Notes: generated by a model not told the origin, from the sequence alone. Shown: positions 10,101 through 18,410, counted from the stretch's first letter. The stretch is DNA of 53,120 nt from Bacteroidales bacterium Bact_19 (GCA_001603595.1 LUZK01000015.1:1-53120); one strand, 5' to 3'. Numbers and translations are program-made.

Positions 10101-10519
10101 AAACTTATCCGGTAACTGCAGGAAATCATTCATTCAAATGGACTTATAAAAAAGATAATTACGTTGACGAAGGTAGCGACTGTGCATGGTTGGATTATAT
10201 TAAACTTCCAAATCATCAACAGGCTGTTAGCATTGTTAATTCAAATGTTGTTGTTAGTCAAAATATTGTAAATGTTTATCCAAATCCTGCAACTAACTAC
10301 TTTAATCTATATGTAAATCTTACTGAAAATATCGAAGCTAAAATTTATGTATATACAGTTGACGGAAAAACTGTTTATGAATATTCTCAATCTTTTGAAA
10401 TCTTAAAAGGCGAAAATATTATTCCTATAAATTCATCAAAATTTGATAACGGCATATACATAGTTAAATTGGTTTTGGAAAATGAAGTATATACCAAGAC
10501 GGTTATTATAAACTGGTAG
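7112..10519 (+). CDS. Arg-gingipain-like C25 cysteine peptidase with T9SS type A sorting domain
   Basis: Secreted endopeptidase, 1,135 residues. Order: signal peptide (about 1-20), gingipain-type propeptide (about 25-225), C25 catalytic domain (about 233-575), Ig-like domain, further beta domains, and a type A sorting domain from about 1052 (NVYPNPA start). The catalytic dyad is His432 in YIGHGD and Cys465 in VACVNGD, 33 residues apart as in RgpB (His211/Cys244). The RgpB S1 residues Asp163, Trp284 and Met288 have counterparts in Asp385 (GESD), Trp504 (NQSW) and Met508, so arginine specificity is predicted; this alignment is from memory of RgpB. The PPAD-like gene follows after 57 bases. Haemagglutinin/adhesin repeats of RgpA/Kgp are absent. 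Final sorting to the surface is inferred from the C-terminal domain. Confidence 0.9.
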   Translation: MKKFTILILLVSFGSFVFSQISNQKPILKITSETEEEIIMEFNLNSYYFEQVETSRGLANVTKIPGCSNNYTKGTPDLAYYTKAINIPAKGNVHCEVLNYNYIVIPDILIAPSRGSIMRNIDPQTVPYEYGKEYSINAFMPDKQAFLSEPYIIHKLRGTNLTIVPFSYNPVTRELRIYTDILLKLTFDSNSSSKNELTVSNNKVADEFLNLYKRHFVNFHNNSKYTPLEDGTPGKMLIICADNYASAMYPYISWKREKGIEVEMVLKSQVGTTSTQIKSFIQNYYNNNELTYVLLVGDGPDIPPMTISNNDSDNGYAYLNGSDGYADVFIGRFSGNSVADIQIQVQKMIYYERDMGVDAAWLENAFGSASSEGGGSTGHNGGESDVVHLNLIKTKLENYGYTVTHVNQDGGNNAMITTAFNSGMGVANYIGHGDVTLWVNTNFTNTNVNALTNNYKLPFIFSVACVNGDFKNNTCFAETWLRASNNGQPTGAVGFLGSTINQSWNEPMTGQDEMNDILVESYQNNIKRTYGGICFNGLFKMIEEGGQGQAMADTWTLFGDPSLMVRTKTPQVMNITHSGTVSVGATEFIVNCDVEGALVSLTKYENNETIIIGYAYVSGGIANVTIAPFDAPGTMKVTVTAFNKITYQEDVTVIVPEGPYIVNGGFSINDEDSNNNGVVDYNETFFINQALNNVGIADASFVTATISSTSSDVQILQESANFGFISAGCTSTLGNAYMVSVNDGVADQTLIPFSLLVEDMENHTWIMNYNIAVNAPAMEISFYGIDDSQGNNNGMLNAGEQVILKIKVANNGHSASQAGNLHIYSSNANVTLLDSEKPVIGINYGEFEIIEFELVVNEETPVGENICFDYVLNTGMYNAQSSTCLPCGLQIEDFETGDFTKYEWVNNTNRPWIIVSDVVYEGQNAAKSGQVPSSGGESVLTINLNVLNNDEIQFYKKVSCEAASSWWGQLTYWDYLSFSIDNVEKGKWAGEVNWSQETYPVTAGNHSFKWTYKKDNYVDEGSDCAWLDYIKLPNHQQAVSIVNSNVVVSQNIVNVYPNPATNYFNLYVNLTENIEAKIYVYTVDGKTVYEYSQSFEILKGENIIPINSSKFDNGIYIVKLVLENEVYTKTVIINW

Positions 10520-10576
10520 TTTAGAAAGGTCTCCCTTCGAGGAAACATTTTTCTAATAATTAAAAAAATATTTATT

Positions 10577-12274
10577 ATGAAAAGGAAAATTTTTTTAGTT
10601 TGCATATTAGGTTTTCTTTCAAGTGTGATTTATTCTCAGCAGATTACCGATCCAAAAATTCAAGCAAAATATCATGCATTAAATTATGAAGAGCTGAGTC
10701 AAAAAGGCTTGAATTCGAAGAGTTTTGTAGAAACAACTCCACCTGCGGGACCAGTTCGAAATATAGCAGAATTTGAGCCTAATCAAGGGGTTATAATTTC
10801 TTATGCAAATAACTTTGGCATACCTGCGACATTGATTCGGGCACTTGCAGAATATGTTCATGTTTATGTTGTGTGTGCAAATAATAGTACAGCTCAGAAT
10901 ATAAATACTTATTTTATTAATAACAATGTCAATACTGCTAATGTATCTTATGTTATTGCTCCAATAGATTCTTATTGGTCAAGAGATTATAGCCCTTGGT
11001 TTATTGAATACACAGATAATCATGTCCCCGGAATTGTAAATTTTCCTTATAATCGTCCTCGTCCTAATGATAATGATATTCCTATTGTTTTTGGAAATTA
11101 TTTAGGTTTGGAAGTATTTGGAATGAATGTAGTTCATACAGGAGGTAATTACATGTGCGACGGATACGGAGTTGCTGCTTCAACTGATTTAGTGTATGAA
11201 GAAAATACAAATTTAACTTCCAATCAAATAATGCAAAAACATTTGGACTACTTAGGCATTTCAAACTATCACTTAGTGCCTGATCCATTGGGAGATTACA
11301 TTAAACATATTGATTGTTGGGGAAAATTTCTAGACGTTGATAAAATATTGATAACAAGTGTTCCTGCTACGAATCCTCAATATGCAGAATATGAAGCAAT
11401 GGCTGATTATTGGGCAAATCAAACCAGCTCTTACGGAACAAAATATAAAGTTTATCGGACTTACAGTCCAAACGGACAGCCATATTCCAATTCTTTAATT
11501 ATGAACAATAAAGTATTTATTCCTTTTGTTAACGGTTCTGGTAGTTCTTATAACAGTCAAGCTGCAGATGTTTATGCTCAGGCTTTACCCGGCTATCAAA
11601 TTATAGGAATAAATTATGATTATTGGTACAGCACAGATGCTTTGCATTGTCGCACTCACGAAGTCCCTGACCTACAAATGTTAAGAGTAAAACATATTCC
11701 TTATCATGATACAATTGAATATCAGGATTTGTTTATGTTTTCGGCGGAAGTTTATTCTTTTTCCAATTCGAATGCAATTAATAGTGTTAAACTATATTAT
11801 AAAGTAAACGATCAAACTACATTCTCTGAATTAGCTATGCAAAATATTGGCAACAATAATTATTTTTGCAGTCTTAGTTTTAACTTTGGCGATGAGGTAT
11901 ATTATTATATAGAGGCAACAGATTCTCGCCCTCATACAGAATATCATCCTTATTTAGGATCTGTAAATCCGCATCATTTTGTAATTAGTGATCCATATTC
12001 CATAGCATATCAAGATGAAATGTCCTATGTAAAAGCCTATCCTAATCCTGCAACAGAGCAACTTTTTGTCGTTGCAAACAATATAAATCAGAATATTCAA
12101 AGAATAGAGATAGTGGATTTAACCGGTAAGATTGTTAAAACAGTTGATATTTCTAAGACTTCGTTTGATTGGGACCTTTTAACGATTGATATTTCAGAAC
12201 TTCCTTCACAGCTTTATGTATTAAAATTAGTATCTGATCAAAAAATCTTTCTGACAAGATTTGTAAAATACTAA
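10577..12274 (+). CDS. Porphyromonas-type peptidylarginine deiminase (PPAD-like) with T9SS sorting domain
   Basis: Converts arginine, probably C-terminal peptidyl arginine, to citrulline and ammonia outside the cell. The 565-residue protein has a signal peptide (about 1-20), an agmatine-deiminase/PAD fold (about 55-375), an IgSF-like domain, and a type A sorting domain from about 485 (YPNPATEQ). Residues reported as catalytic in P. gingivalis PPAD all have counterparts at an offset of 7-8: Asp137, His244, Asp246, Asn305 and Cys358. The PPAD arginines 152 and 154, which hold the substrate's free carboxylate, correspond to Arg160 and Arg162 in YNRPRPND. That argues for peptide, not free agmatine, as substrate. 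It is the second gene of a likely pair with the Rgp-like protease. PPAD itself is 556 residues, so the length fits. Confidence 0.9.
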   Translation: MKRKIFLVCILGFLSSVIYSQQITDPKIQAKYHALNYEELSQKGLNSKSFVETTPPAGPVRNIAEFEPNQGVIISYANNFGIPATLIRALAEYVHVYVVCANNSTAQNINTYFINNNVNTANVSYVIAPIDSYWSRDYSPWFIEYTDNHVPGIVNFPYNRPRPNDNDIPIVFGNYLGLEVFGMNVVHTGGNYMCDGYGVAASTDLVYEENTNLTSNQIMQKHLDYLGISNYHLVPDPLGDYIKHIDCWGKFLDVDKILITSVPATNPQYAEYEAMADYWANQTSSYGTKYKVYRTYSPNGQPYSNSLIMNNKVFIPFVNGSGSSYNSQAADVYAQALPGYQIIGINYDYWYSTDALHCRTHEVPDLQMLRVKHIPYHDTIEYQDLFMFSAEVYSFSNSNAINSVKLYYKVNDQTTFSELAMQNIGNNNYFCSLSFNFGDEVYYYIEATDSRPHTEYHPYLGSVNPHHFVISDPYSIAYQDEMSYVKAYPNPATEQLFVVANNINQNIQRIEIVDLTGKIVKTVDISKTSFDWDLLTIDISELPSQLYVLKLVSDQKIFLTRFVKY

Positions 12275-12604
12275 TAGTGGGATAAACTCTTTGCAGGTTT
12301 TGATTTGTAAAAATGTCGTTTCTGTACAGTTTTGAGCAGGATTATTATTTTTTTACCATAGAATTATAATAAACCAAATATTTCACAGCAGAAAATCCAA
12401 AATTTTGGATAAAAATATCTTGTTTTTGCTGTATATCAACCTATTACAACTAATAAAAATTCCAAACGCTATACATTGGAAATTAAAGTCTATAGAGGAA
12501 TTTGGTATAAATATATAACCTATTCTAAAGTATAGATGTTCCATATACATTTATTCTTCAAAGCGATATTAAAACGATACATGCAGCATTTGAAGTTTAA
12601 CTGA
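12275..12604. other. Non-coding gap downstream of the PPAD-like gene
   Basis: About 330 bases with no convincing open frame on either strand. It contains a nested inverted repeat (listed separately) and otherwise AT-rich sequence. It ends where the decayed type B sorting domain becomes readable. Confidence 0.5.
12385..12432. repeat. Nested inverted repeats downstream of the PPAD-like gene
   Basis: A perfect 16-base palindrome (ATCCAAAATTTTGGAT, 12395-12410) is flanked by outer arms ACAGCA at 12385-12390 and TGCTGT at 12427-12432. It lies 110 bases after the stop codon. It may be a 3' hairpin of the protease/deiminase transcript or a protein-binding site; there is no clean U-tract directly after the inner stem, so it is not called a terminator. 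Confidence 0.4.
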
Positions 12605-12610
12605 ATTTTA

Positions 12611-12790
12611 TGTTTTAAAAAATTTTATGTTTATAATCGCTCGGGACAATTATTATGGGAAAGTCAAAGTGAAATGCATTGTGACGGAAAGTATAAAGGA
12701 AAACCTTTACCTGATGAAACTTATTTGTTTCTTATTGATCTTGGAGTTAATAGTCCAAATATTACCGGTATCGTATCTATTGTTTACTAA
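12611..12790 (+). pseudogene. Remnant of a T9SS type B (CHU_C) sorting domain
   Basis: About 59 codons read as the last part of a gliding-motility-type C-terminal domain: FYVYNRSGQLLWES, then CDGKYKGKPLPDETY, then GIVSIVY and a stop at 12788-12790. Intact domains in this window have the same layout (IYNRWG..., WDG, NGVYYWY...). There is no start codon or signal peptide, and an in-frame TGA lies just upstream at 12602-12604. The canonical NRWG is NRSG here and WDG is CDG, consistent with decay. It is what remains of a deleted surface protein. Confidence 0.72.
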
Positions 12791-12875
12791 TTAAATTAAT
12801 TATTTAAACTGATTCTAAATTTTATAAAAAGCATTTTTATATGTTTTTTAATTATTATTTAAATTACAAAAATTA

Positions 12876-12883
12876 TATTTTTG
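12876..12883 (+). promoter_or_regulatory. Probable -7 element of the rseC-rnf operon
   Basis: TATTTTTG fits TAnnTTTG and lies 25 bases before the chosen rseC start at 12909. No good TTTG is present at the expected upstream distance, so only the -7 element is claimed. Confidence 0.4.
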
Positions 12884-12908
12884 CATCTAATTTTGTGCAT
12901 TGTTATTT

Positions 12909-13325
12909 ATGTCACATAATGATAAGATTGAACATATAGGCGTAATTAGCGAAATTAAAGATGGCATTATTAAAGTAGATATCAATGTTCAATCTGCTTG
13001 TGCAAGTTGTCATGCTTCAGGAGTTTGTGGAGTAGATTCATCAAATAGAATCATAGAAGTATTTGCAAATCAGTCCCAGTATAATATTGGAGATCAGGTA
13101 AAGGTAGTGATAAAACAAAGGCTTGGTTATGTTGCATTATTATTGGGATATGTAGTTCCTTTTTTTGTAATAGTATTGACATTAGTAATATTTTTAAAAC
13201 TTGGAATTAGTGAGGGAATCTCAGGTTTGTTTTCTGTTCTTATTTTGATTCCTTATTACATAACCGTTTATTTATTTAGAGATAAGATAAAGAAAGAGTT
13301 TAACTTTGAAATTGAAAAAATTTAA
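12909..13325 (+). CDS. rseC: RseC/SoxR-reducing-system family membrane protein
   Basis: 138-residue inner-membrane protein of the RseC/RsxC-associated family, commonly the first gene of rnf operons in Bacteroidales. Its N-terminal domain carries a cysteine cluster (CASC, then GVCG, near residues 31-42). Two transmembrane segments follow at about 76-96 and 101-121. I prefer the ATG at 12909 to the TTG at 12900, which sits closer to the promoter box and would add only three residues. The stop is 5 bases before rnfB, so it is part of the operon. Its likely role is a redox or regulatory accessory to Rnf; the exact function in this phylum is unknown. Confidence 0.85.
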   Translation: MSHNDKIEHIGVISEIKDGIIKVDINVQSACASCHASGVCGVDSSNRIIEVFANQSQYNIGDQVKVVIKQRLGYVALLLGYVVPFFVIVLTLVIFLKLGISEGISGLFSVLILIPYYITVYLFRDKIKKEFNFEIEKI

Positions 13326-13330
13326 GTTTA

Positions 13331-14197
13331 ATGTTTATGGATATTATTCTGAACACTTTGATTACTTTGAGTTTGTTGGGAGCAGTTATGGCTGTTATCC
13401 TATACGTAGTGGCACAAAAATTTAAAGTTTATGAGGATCCACGTATAGATGTTGTAGAAACTTTGACTCCAGGAGCTAACTGTGGAGGTTGTGGACATCC
13501 TGGATGTAGAGGTTTTGCCGAAGCATGTGTTAAAGCTGAAAGTCTTGACGGTTTGTTCTGTCCAGTTGGTGGAAATGAAACAATGAAAAAAATTGCAGAA
13601 GCTCTCGGACGTGCAGTCGTTGAAGCTGAACCAAAGGTTGCTGTTGTGCGTTGTAATGGTACTTATGAAAAGCGAAATAAAACAACTTATTATGACGGAC
13701 CAAGCTCTTGTGCCATAGAACATTCTTTATATATGGGAGATACTGATTGTGCATACGGATGTTTAGGTTTAGGAGATTGCGTTGCTAAATGTACCTTTGA
13801 TGCAATGTATATGGACGAAGAATCCGGGTTACCTATGATTGATGAAAATAAATGTACGGCATGCGGAGCTTGTGTAAAAGCCTGTCCGAGAAACATTATC
13901 GAATTAAGAAACAAAGGTAAGAAAAATCGCAGAATTTATGTTTCTTGTGTCAATCATGATAAAGGGGCAGATGCTCGTCGAGCATGCGGAGCAGCATGTA
14001 TTGCATGTAATAAATGTGTTAAAGTATGTCCTTACGAAGCAATTGTAGTCGAAAATTTCTGTGCATATATTGACTTTGAGAAGTGTAAATTATGCAGAAA
14101 ATGTGTTGCAGAATGTCCAACCGGAGCAATACTCGAAGTAAACTTTCCACCTCGTAAGGAAAAGGTCGAAAGTGCTGAAGAAACAGCTGTTAATTAA
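13331..14197 (+). CDS. rnfB: Electron transport complex subunit RnfB
   Basis: Iron-sulphur subunit that takes electrons from reduced ferredoxin into the Rnf complex. The 288-residue protein starts with one membrane helix (about 5-28), followed by the 4Fe-4S domain with a GANCGGCGHPGC motif near residue 50. Several ferredoxin-type clusters follow, built from CTACGACVKACP, CIACNKCVKVCP and CKLCRKCVAECP, with an additional CxxGLGDC region before them. This multi-cluster layout is normal for RnfB. A second ATG two codons downstream could be the actual start. Second gene of rseC-rnfBCDGEA. Confidence 0.95.
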   Translation: MFMDIILNTLITLSLLGAVMAVILYVVAQKFKVYEDPRIDVVETLTPGANCGGCGHPGCRGFAEACVKAESLDGLFCPVGGNETMKKIAEALGRAVVEAEPKVAVVRCNGTYEKRNKTTYYDGPSSCAIEHSLYMGDTDCAYGCLGLGDCVAKCTFDAMYMDEESGLPMIDENKCTACGACVKACPRNIIELRNKGKKNRRIYVSCVNHDKGADARRACGAACIACNKCVKVCPYEAIVVENFCAYIDFEKCKLCRKCVAECPTGAILEVNFPPRKEKVESAEETAVN

Positions 14198-14233
14198 TGT
14201 AAAAGTTTTAACTTTAATATAGGAGATTAAGCA

Positions 14234-15565
14234 GTGTTAAAGACATTTCCAAAAGGTGGTGTTCATCCACACGAAAACAAATTTTCGGCAGGAAAACCTA
14301 TAGAGAAAATTGAATTGCCAAAGCAGGTATCAATTCCGGTATCACAACACCTTGGAGCTCCTGCACAACCTGTTGTTAATAAAGGAGATGAAGTAAAAGT
14401 TGGTCAGCTTATCGCAAAAAGCACAGGGTTTATTTCTGCAAATATTCATTCATCAGTGTCGGGTAAGGTTTCTAAAATTGAGAAAATTATTGATTCTACA
14501 GGATATAAGCAAACTGCCATCATTATTGATGTTGAAGGTGATGAATGGCTTCCAGAAATTGACCGCAGTACTGCACTGGTAGAAGATATTGACAAATTTA
14601 CAGCTGAAGAAATCAGAGCAAAAGTAGCTGAAGCTGGTATTGTAGGTTTGGGTGGTGCAACATTTCCAACAAATGTTAAAATTTCCATACCGCAGGGAAA
14701 AGTTTGCGAAAACTTGATAATAAACGCGGTTGAATGTGAACCATATCTTACCTCGGACCATCAGCTTATGCTCGAAAAATCTGACGAAATTATTGTTGGA
14801 GCTCGATTACTTCAAAAAGCTGCCGGAGCAAAAAAGATTTACATCGGTATCGAAAACAATAAACCTGATGCAATAGAGCTGTTGAAGAAAAAAGCAGCTA
14901 AATATCAGGATATTGAAGTTGTTGCATTGAAGGTTAAATATCCTCAAGGAGGTGAAAAGCAACTGATAAAAGCTGTTGTTAACAGAGAAGTTCCCTCAGG
15001 AGGTTTACCAATAGATGTTGGGTGTGTAGTTCAGAATGTTGGTACTGCTTATGCTGTTTATGAAGCTGTGCAAAAAAATAAACCTTTAATAGAAAGAGTT
15101 GTAACAGTAACTGGTAAATCTGTTCCAAAACCTTCTAATTTGCTTGTAAGAATAGGTACTCCGGTAAGTAATTTAATCGAAAAAGCAGGGGGATTACCTG
15201 AAGATACGGGAAAAATTGTGAATGGTGGCCCTATGATGGGAAAAGCTGTTAAAGATTTTTCAATTCCTGTAACTAAAGGGACTTCAGGTATTTTACTTAT
15301 TACATCTGATGAAGCAAAACGTCCTAAGACATATAATTGTATTCGTTGTGCAAGATGCGTATTTGTGTGTCCGATGGGGCTAGAGCCTTATCTTATAAAG
15401 AATATGGCTACTGTTGGAATGTTTAAAGAATTGCAAGATGAAAGAGTTCTAGACTGTATGGAATGCGGATCCTGCTCTTTCGGTTGTCCTGCAGGAGTTC
15501 CTCTTTTAGATTATATTCGTTTGGGTAAAGCAAATTTAAACAAAATATTAAGATCAAAAAAATAA
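14234..15565 (+). CDS. rnfC: Electron transport complex subunit RnfC
   Basis: Peripheral NADH/NAD-binding subunit with FMN and two 4Fe-4S clusters. The 443-residue protein begins LKTFPKGGVHPHENK, the usual RnfC N-terminus, which fixes the start at the GTG at 14234. An AGGAG at 14221-14225 precedes it, one of the few Shine-Dalgarno-like sites in the window. A Gly-rich NAD/FMN site (VGLGGATFPTNVK) lies near residues 138-150, and cluster motifs CIRCARCVFVCP and CMECGSCSFGCP lie near 370-420. It lacks the long Ala/Lys-rich C-terminal extension of the proteobacterial protein, as expected outside that group. Confidence 0.95.
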   Translation: MLKTFPKGGVHPHENKFSAGKPIEKIELPKQVSIPVSQHLGAPAQPVVNKGDEVKVGQLIAKSTGFISANIHSSVSGKVSKIEKIIDSTGYKQTAIIIDVEGDEWLPEIDRSTALVEDIDKFTAEEIRAKVAEAGIVGLGGATFPTNVKISIPQGKVCENLIINAVECEPYLTSDHQLMLEKSDEIIVGARLLQKAAGAKKIYIGIENNKPDAIELLKKKAAKYQDIEVVALKVKYPQGGEKQLIKAVVNREVPSGGLPIDVGCVVQNVGTAYAVYEAVQKNKPLIERVVTVTGKSVPKPSNLLVRIGTPVSNLIEKAGGLPEDTGKIVNGGPMMGKAVKDFSIPVTKGTSGILLITSDEAKRPKTYNCIRCARCVFVCPMGLEPYLIKNMATVGMFKELQDERVLDCMECGSCSFGCPAGVPLLDYIRLGKANLNKILRSKK

Positions 15566-15571
15566 TAAATA

Positions 15572-16576
15572 ATGGGACAGAATAGATTAATAGTTTCGTT
15601 ATCTCCACATGATCATGCAAAGGACTCTGTGAGTAAAATCATGTATGGAGTGGTAATAGCAATGATACCGGCTCTGCTTGTATCAGTTTATTTTTTTGGG
15701 TTGGATGCTATTAGGGTTAATTTAATTGCAATTGCAGCATGTATTTTTTTCGAGTGGATAATTCAAAAATTATTATTAAAAGGAGAATTAACAATCACAG
15801 ACGGCTCTGCAATTGTTACAGGGATGTTATTGGCGTTTAATGTTCCATCTAATTTGCCATGGTGGATAATTGTTATTGGAGCATTAGTATCAATAGGTAT
15901 TGGCAAAATGTCTTTTGGAGGTTTAGGTAATAATCCGTTTAATCCCGCATTGGTTGGTCGCGTATTTTTGTTAATATCATTTCCGGTACAAATGACTTCT
16001 TGGCCGAAAGTTCAGGTTCTAAACTTTGCAATGACCGATGCTCAAACCGGTGCAACGCCTCTTGCAATTGTAAAAGAAGGCTTAAAAAACGGGGAGTCTT
16101 TTTCAAGTATTATTAATAATTTGCCTACAAGCTACTCAGATATGTTTTTTGGTCAGATGGGAGGATCTTTAGGAGAAATTTCTGCAATAGCTTTGATTAT
16201 AGGTGGATTGTATATGCTTTATCGTAAAATTATCACCTGGCATATCCCTGTCTCTATAATTGCAACAGTTGCTATTTTTACCGGTATTCTTTACGGCATC
16301 AATCCTGATAAATATGCAGATCCTTTATTTCATCTATTAACGGGAGGTTTAATGCTGGGAGCTATTTTCATGGCAACAGATATGGTAACCAGCCCTATGA
16401 CAGCAAAAGGTATGATTATTTATGGAGTAGGAATAGGTATAATAACCGTTTTGATAAGAGTATGGGGAGCTTATCCAGAAGGCGTTTCTTTTGCAATTTT
16501 AATAATGAATGCGTTTACCCCTTTAATTAATTATTATGTAAAACCAAAACGTTTTGGTGAAATTGTAAAAAAGTAG
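15572..16576 (+). CDS. rnfD: Electron transport complex subunit RnfD
   Basis: Integral membrane subunit with about nine to ten helices that carries a covalently bound FMN and forms part of the ion path. The 334-residue sequence contains DAQTGATPL; Thr162 in TGAT is the likely flavin attachment residue. The conserved GGLGNNPFNPALVGR segment lies near 116-130 and a second conserved DMVTSPMTAKG segment near 270. It starts 6 bases after rnfC and is followed 3 bases later by rnfG. Confidence 0.94.
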   Translation: MGQNRLIVSLSPHDHAKDSVSKIMYGVVIAMIPALLVSVYFFGLDAIRVNLIAIAACIFFEWIIQKLLLKGELTITDGSAIVTGMLLAFNVPSNLPWWIIVIGALVSIGIGKMSFGGLGNNPFNPALVGRVFLLISFPVQMTSWPKVQVLNFAMTDAQTGATPLAIVKEGLKNGESFSSIINNLPTSYSDMFFGQMGGSLGEISAIALIIGGLYMLYRKIITWHIPVSIIATVAIFTGILYGINPDKYADPLFHLLTGGLMLGAIFMATDMVTSPMTAKGMIIYGVGIGIITVLIRVWGAYPEGVSFAILIMNAFTPLINYYVKPKRFGEIVKK

Positions 16577-16579
16577 GTT

Positions 16580-17224
16580 ATGGCAAAGAAAGAATCAACA
16601 TTTTTAAACATGACGCTTACACTATTTGTAATTACGGCAATTTCTGCTTTAGCTTTAGCGTCGGTATATAATTTAACAAAAGGCCCTATCGAAAATGTAA
16701 AAAAGCAAAATTTACAAAATGCAATTGGAGTGGTAGTCCCTGATGCTCGAAAAGGAAATTTTGACGATTTTGAACAAATCGTTGTTAAATCTTCAGATGG
16801 TATTGGAGATATTACTATGTACAAAGTCGTTGTTGATAACGAATTTAAAGGTATGGCAGTGAAAACTTTTTCCATGAAAGGATTTGGAGGGATAATTTCA
16901 GTTATGGTTGGTTTTACTCCAGATGGAACGATTATTGATTCTGATGTTTTGGAACATAAAGAAACTCCGGGTTTAGGTGATAAGACTTCTAAAAATGTAA
17001 GTTCTTGGAATGAACAATTTAAAGGTAAAAACCCCGATCAATTTAAATTAACTGTAAAAAAAGATGGTGGTGATGTAGATGCAATTACAGCTGCAACTAT
17101 TAGTTCACGGGCATACTGCGATGCTCTTAAGAGAGCTTATGATACTTATATAAATTATTTATCTGCAAATGGTCAGAATTCCATTGAAAATAATGTTGAA
17201 CCTAAAGATGGAGGAAACAAGTAA
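16580..17224 (+). CDS. rnfG: Electron transport complex subunit RnfG
   Basis: Membrane-anchored periplasmic FMN-binding subunit. The 214-residue protein has one N-terminal membrane helix (about 9-31) and an FMN-binding domain. The flavinylation motif reads [12 protein letters not shown], with Thr173 as the likely attachment residue; the usual form is S/T-G-A-T, so the second position is Ala instead of Gly here. Flavinylation would need an ApbE enzyme, which is not in the window. The stop codon TAA overlaps the rnfE start (TAATG). Confidence 0.93.
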   Translation: MAKKESTFLNMTLTLFVITAISALALASVYNLTKGPIENVKKQNLQNAIGVVVPDARKGNFDDFEQIVVKSSDGIGDITMYKVVVDNEFKGMAVKTFSMKGFGGIISVMVGFTPDGTIIDSDVLEHKETPGLGDKTSKNVSSWNEQFKGKNPDQFKLTVKKDGGDVDAITAATISSRAYCDALKRAYDTYINYLSANGQNSIENNVEPKDGGNK

Positions 17225-17802
17225 TGAATAATTGGAAAAACTTTACTAAAGGATTTATAAAAGAAAATCCGGTATTTGTTCTAGTTTTGGGGATGTGTCC
17301 AACTTTAGGAGTAACAACATCTGCAATTAATGGATTGGGAATGGGATTAGCAACAACTTTTGTGCTTTTTGGTTCTAATGTGGTGATTTCATTAGTTAAA
17401 AACTTCATTCCCGATAAAGTACGTATTCCATCATTTATAGTTATTATCGCTTCATTTGTTACAATTATTGATTTATCAATGTCAGCTTATGTTCCCGACT
17501 TATATAAATCTTTAGGATTATTTATCCCTCTAATTGTTGTAAACTGTATCGTTTTAGGAAGAGCCGAAGCTTTTGCATCGAAGAACACAATTATTTCTTC
17601 TGCAATTGATGGTTTAGGCATGGGGTTGGGATTTTCTTTCGCTCTAACATTACTTGGTGCATTGAGAGAATTATTAGGAGCTTATTCATTATTCGGGCAT
17701 AAATTTATAAATACTGACGGGATATTGGTTTTTGTACTAGCTCCCGGTGCTTTTTTAGGCTTAGCTTACCTAATTGCCATTATGAAAAGAATCAATAAAT
17801 AA
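17224..17802 (+). CDS. rnfE: Electron transport complex subunit RnfE
   Basis: Integral membrane subunit of 192 residues with about six helices, homologous to NqrD. It contains the family's inverted-repeat hallmarks, including [19 protein letters not shown] near the N-terminus and [12 protein letters not shown] near 111-122. The start ATG overlaps the rnfG stop, indicating translational coupling. RnfE and RnfA together form the membrane core that binds a 2Fe-2S centre and carries the ion flux. Confidence 0.94.
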   Translation: MNNWKNFTKGFIKENPVFVLVLGMCPTLGVTTSAINGLGMGLATTFVLFGSNVVISLVKNFIPDKVRIPSFIVIIASFVTIIDLSMSAYVPDLYKSLGLFIPLIVVNCIVLGRAEAFASKNTIISSAIDGLGMGLGFSFALTLLGALRELLGAYSLFGHKFINTDGILVFVLAPGAFLGLAYLIAIMKRINK

Positions 17803-17818
17803 TTAAAATATAAGTATT

Positions 17819-18391
17819 ATGGAATATATAATAATTATTATAAGTGCAATATTTGTCAATAACATAGTATTAGCTCAATTCCTTGGAATCTGCCCTTTCC
17901 TAGGAGTTTCGAGTAAAATTAAAACATCCTTAGGTATGGGAGGAGCTGTTTTGTTTGTTATGACTCTTGCCACAATTGTTACGTGGCTTATTATGAATTA
18001 CATTCTAATGAAATTCAATATAGTATTTATGCAAACAATTGCTTATATATTAGTAATTGCTGCATTAGTACAAATGGTAGAAATTATACTAAAAAAGATT
18101 AGCCCTTCTTTATATCAGGCACTTGGAGTTTTTCTCCCATTAATTACCACCAATTGTGCAATACTTGGAGTTGCAATTATGGTAATACAAAAGAATTATG
18201 ATTTATTGCAAAGTGTTGTATTTTCTATAGGAACAGCTCTCGGATTTACATTAGCTTTGATTATTTTGGCTGGAATTAGAGAACAACTCGAAAAATTACC
18301 TATCCCAAGCGGTATGAAAGGAGTTCCTGTAGCTTTAGTCGTTGCCGGTATTTTGGCTCTCGCTTTCATGGGTTTTGCTGGTCTTGTTTAA
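17819..18391 (+). CDS. rnfA: Electron transport complex subunit RnfA
   Basis: Integral membrane subunit of 190 residues, about six helices, homologous to NqrE. Recognised by [19 protein letters not shown] near 13-31 and [12 protein letters not shown] near 111-122, the two half-repeats with the paired cysteines. Last gene of the operon; a strong terminator follows. The gene order B-C-D-G-E-A is the one seen in Bacteroides-type and proteobacterial-like clusters, as opposed to C-D-G-E-A-B of clostridia. Confidence 0.94.
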   Translation: MEYIIIIISAIFVNNIVLAQFLGICPFLGVSSKIKTSLGMGGAVLFVMTLATIVTWLIMNYILMKFNIVFMQTIAYILVIAALVQMVEIILKKISPSLYQALGVFLPLITTNCAILGVAIMVIQKNYDLLQSVVFSIGTALGFTLALIILAGIREQLEKLPIPSGMKGVPVALVVAGILALAFMGFAGLV

Positions 18392-18410
18392 AATATTTAT
18401 TTATGATTTT

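Noticed and set aside
13331-18391. Na+-translocating NADH:quinone reductase (Nqr)
   Set aside because: RnfB and the ferredoxin-type RnfC are present and NqrA/NqrF are absent.
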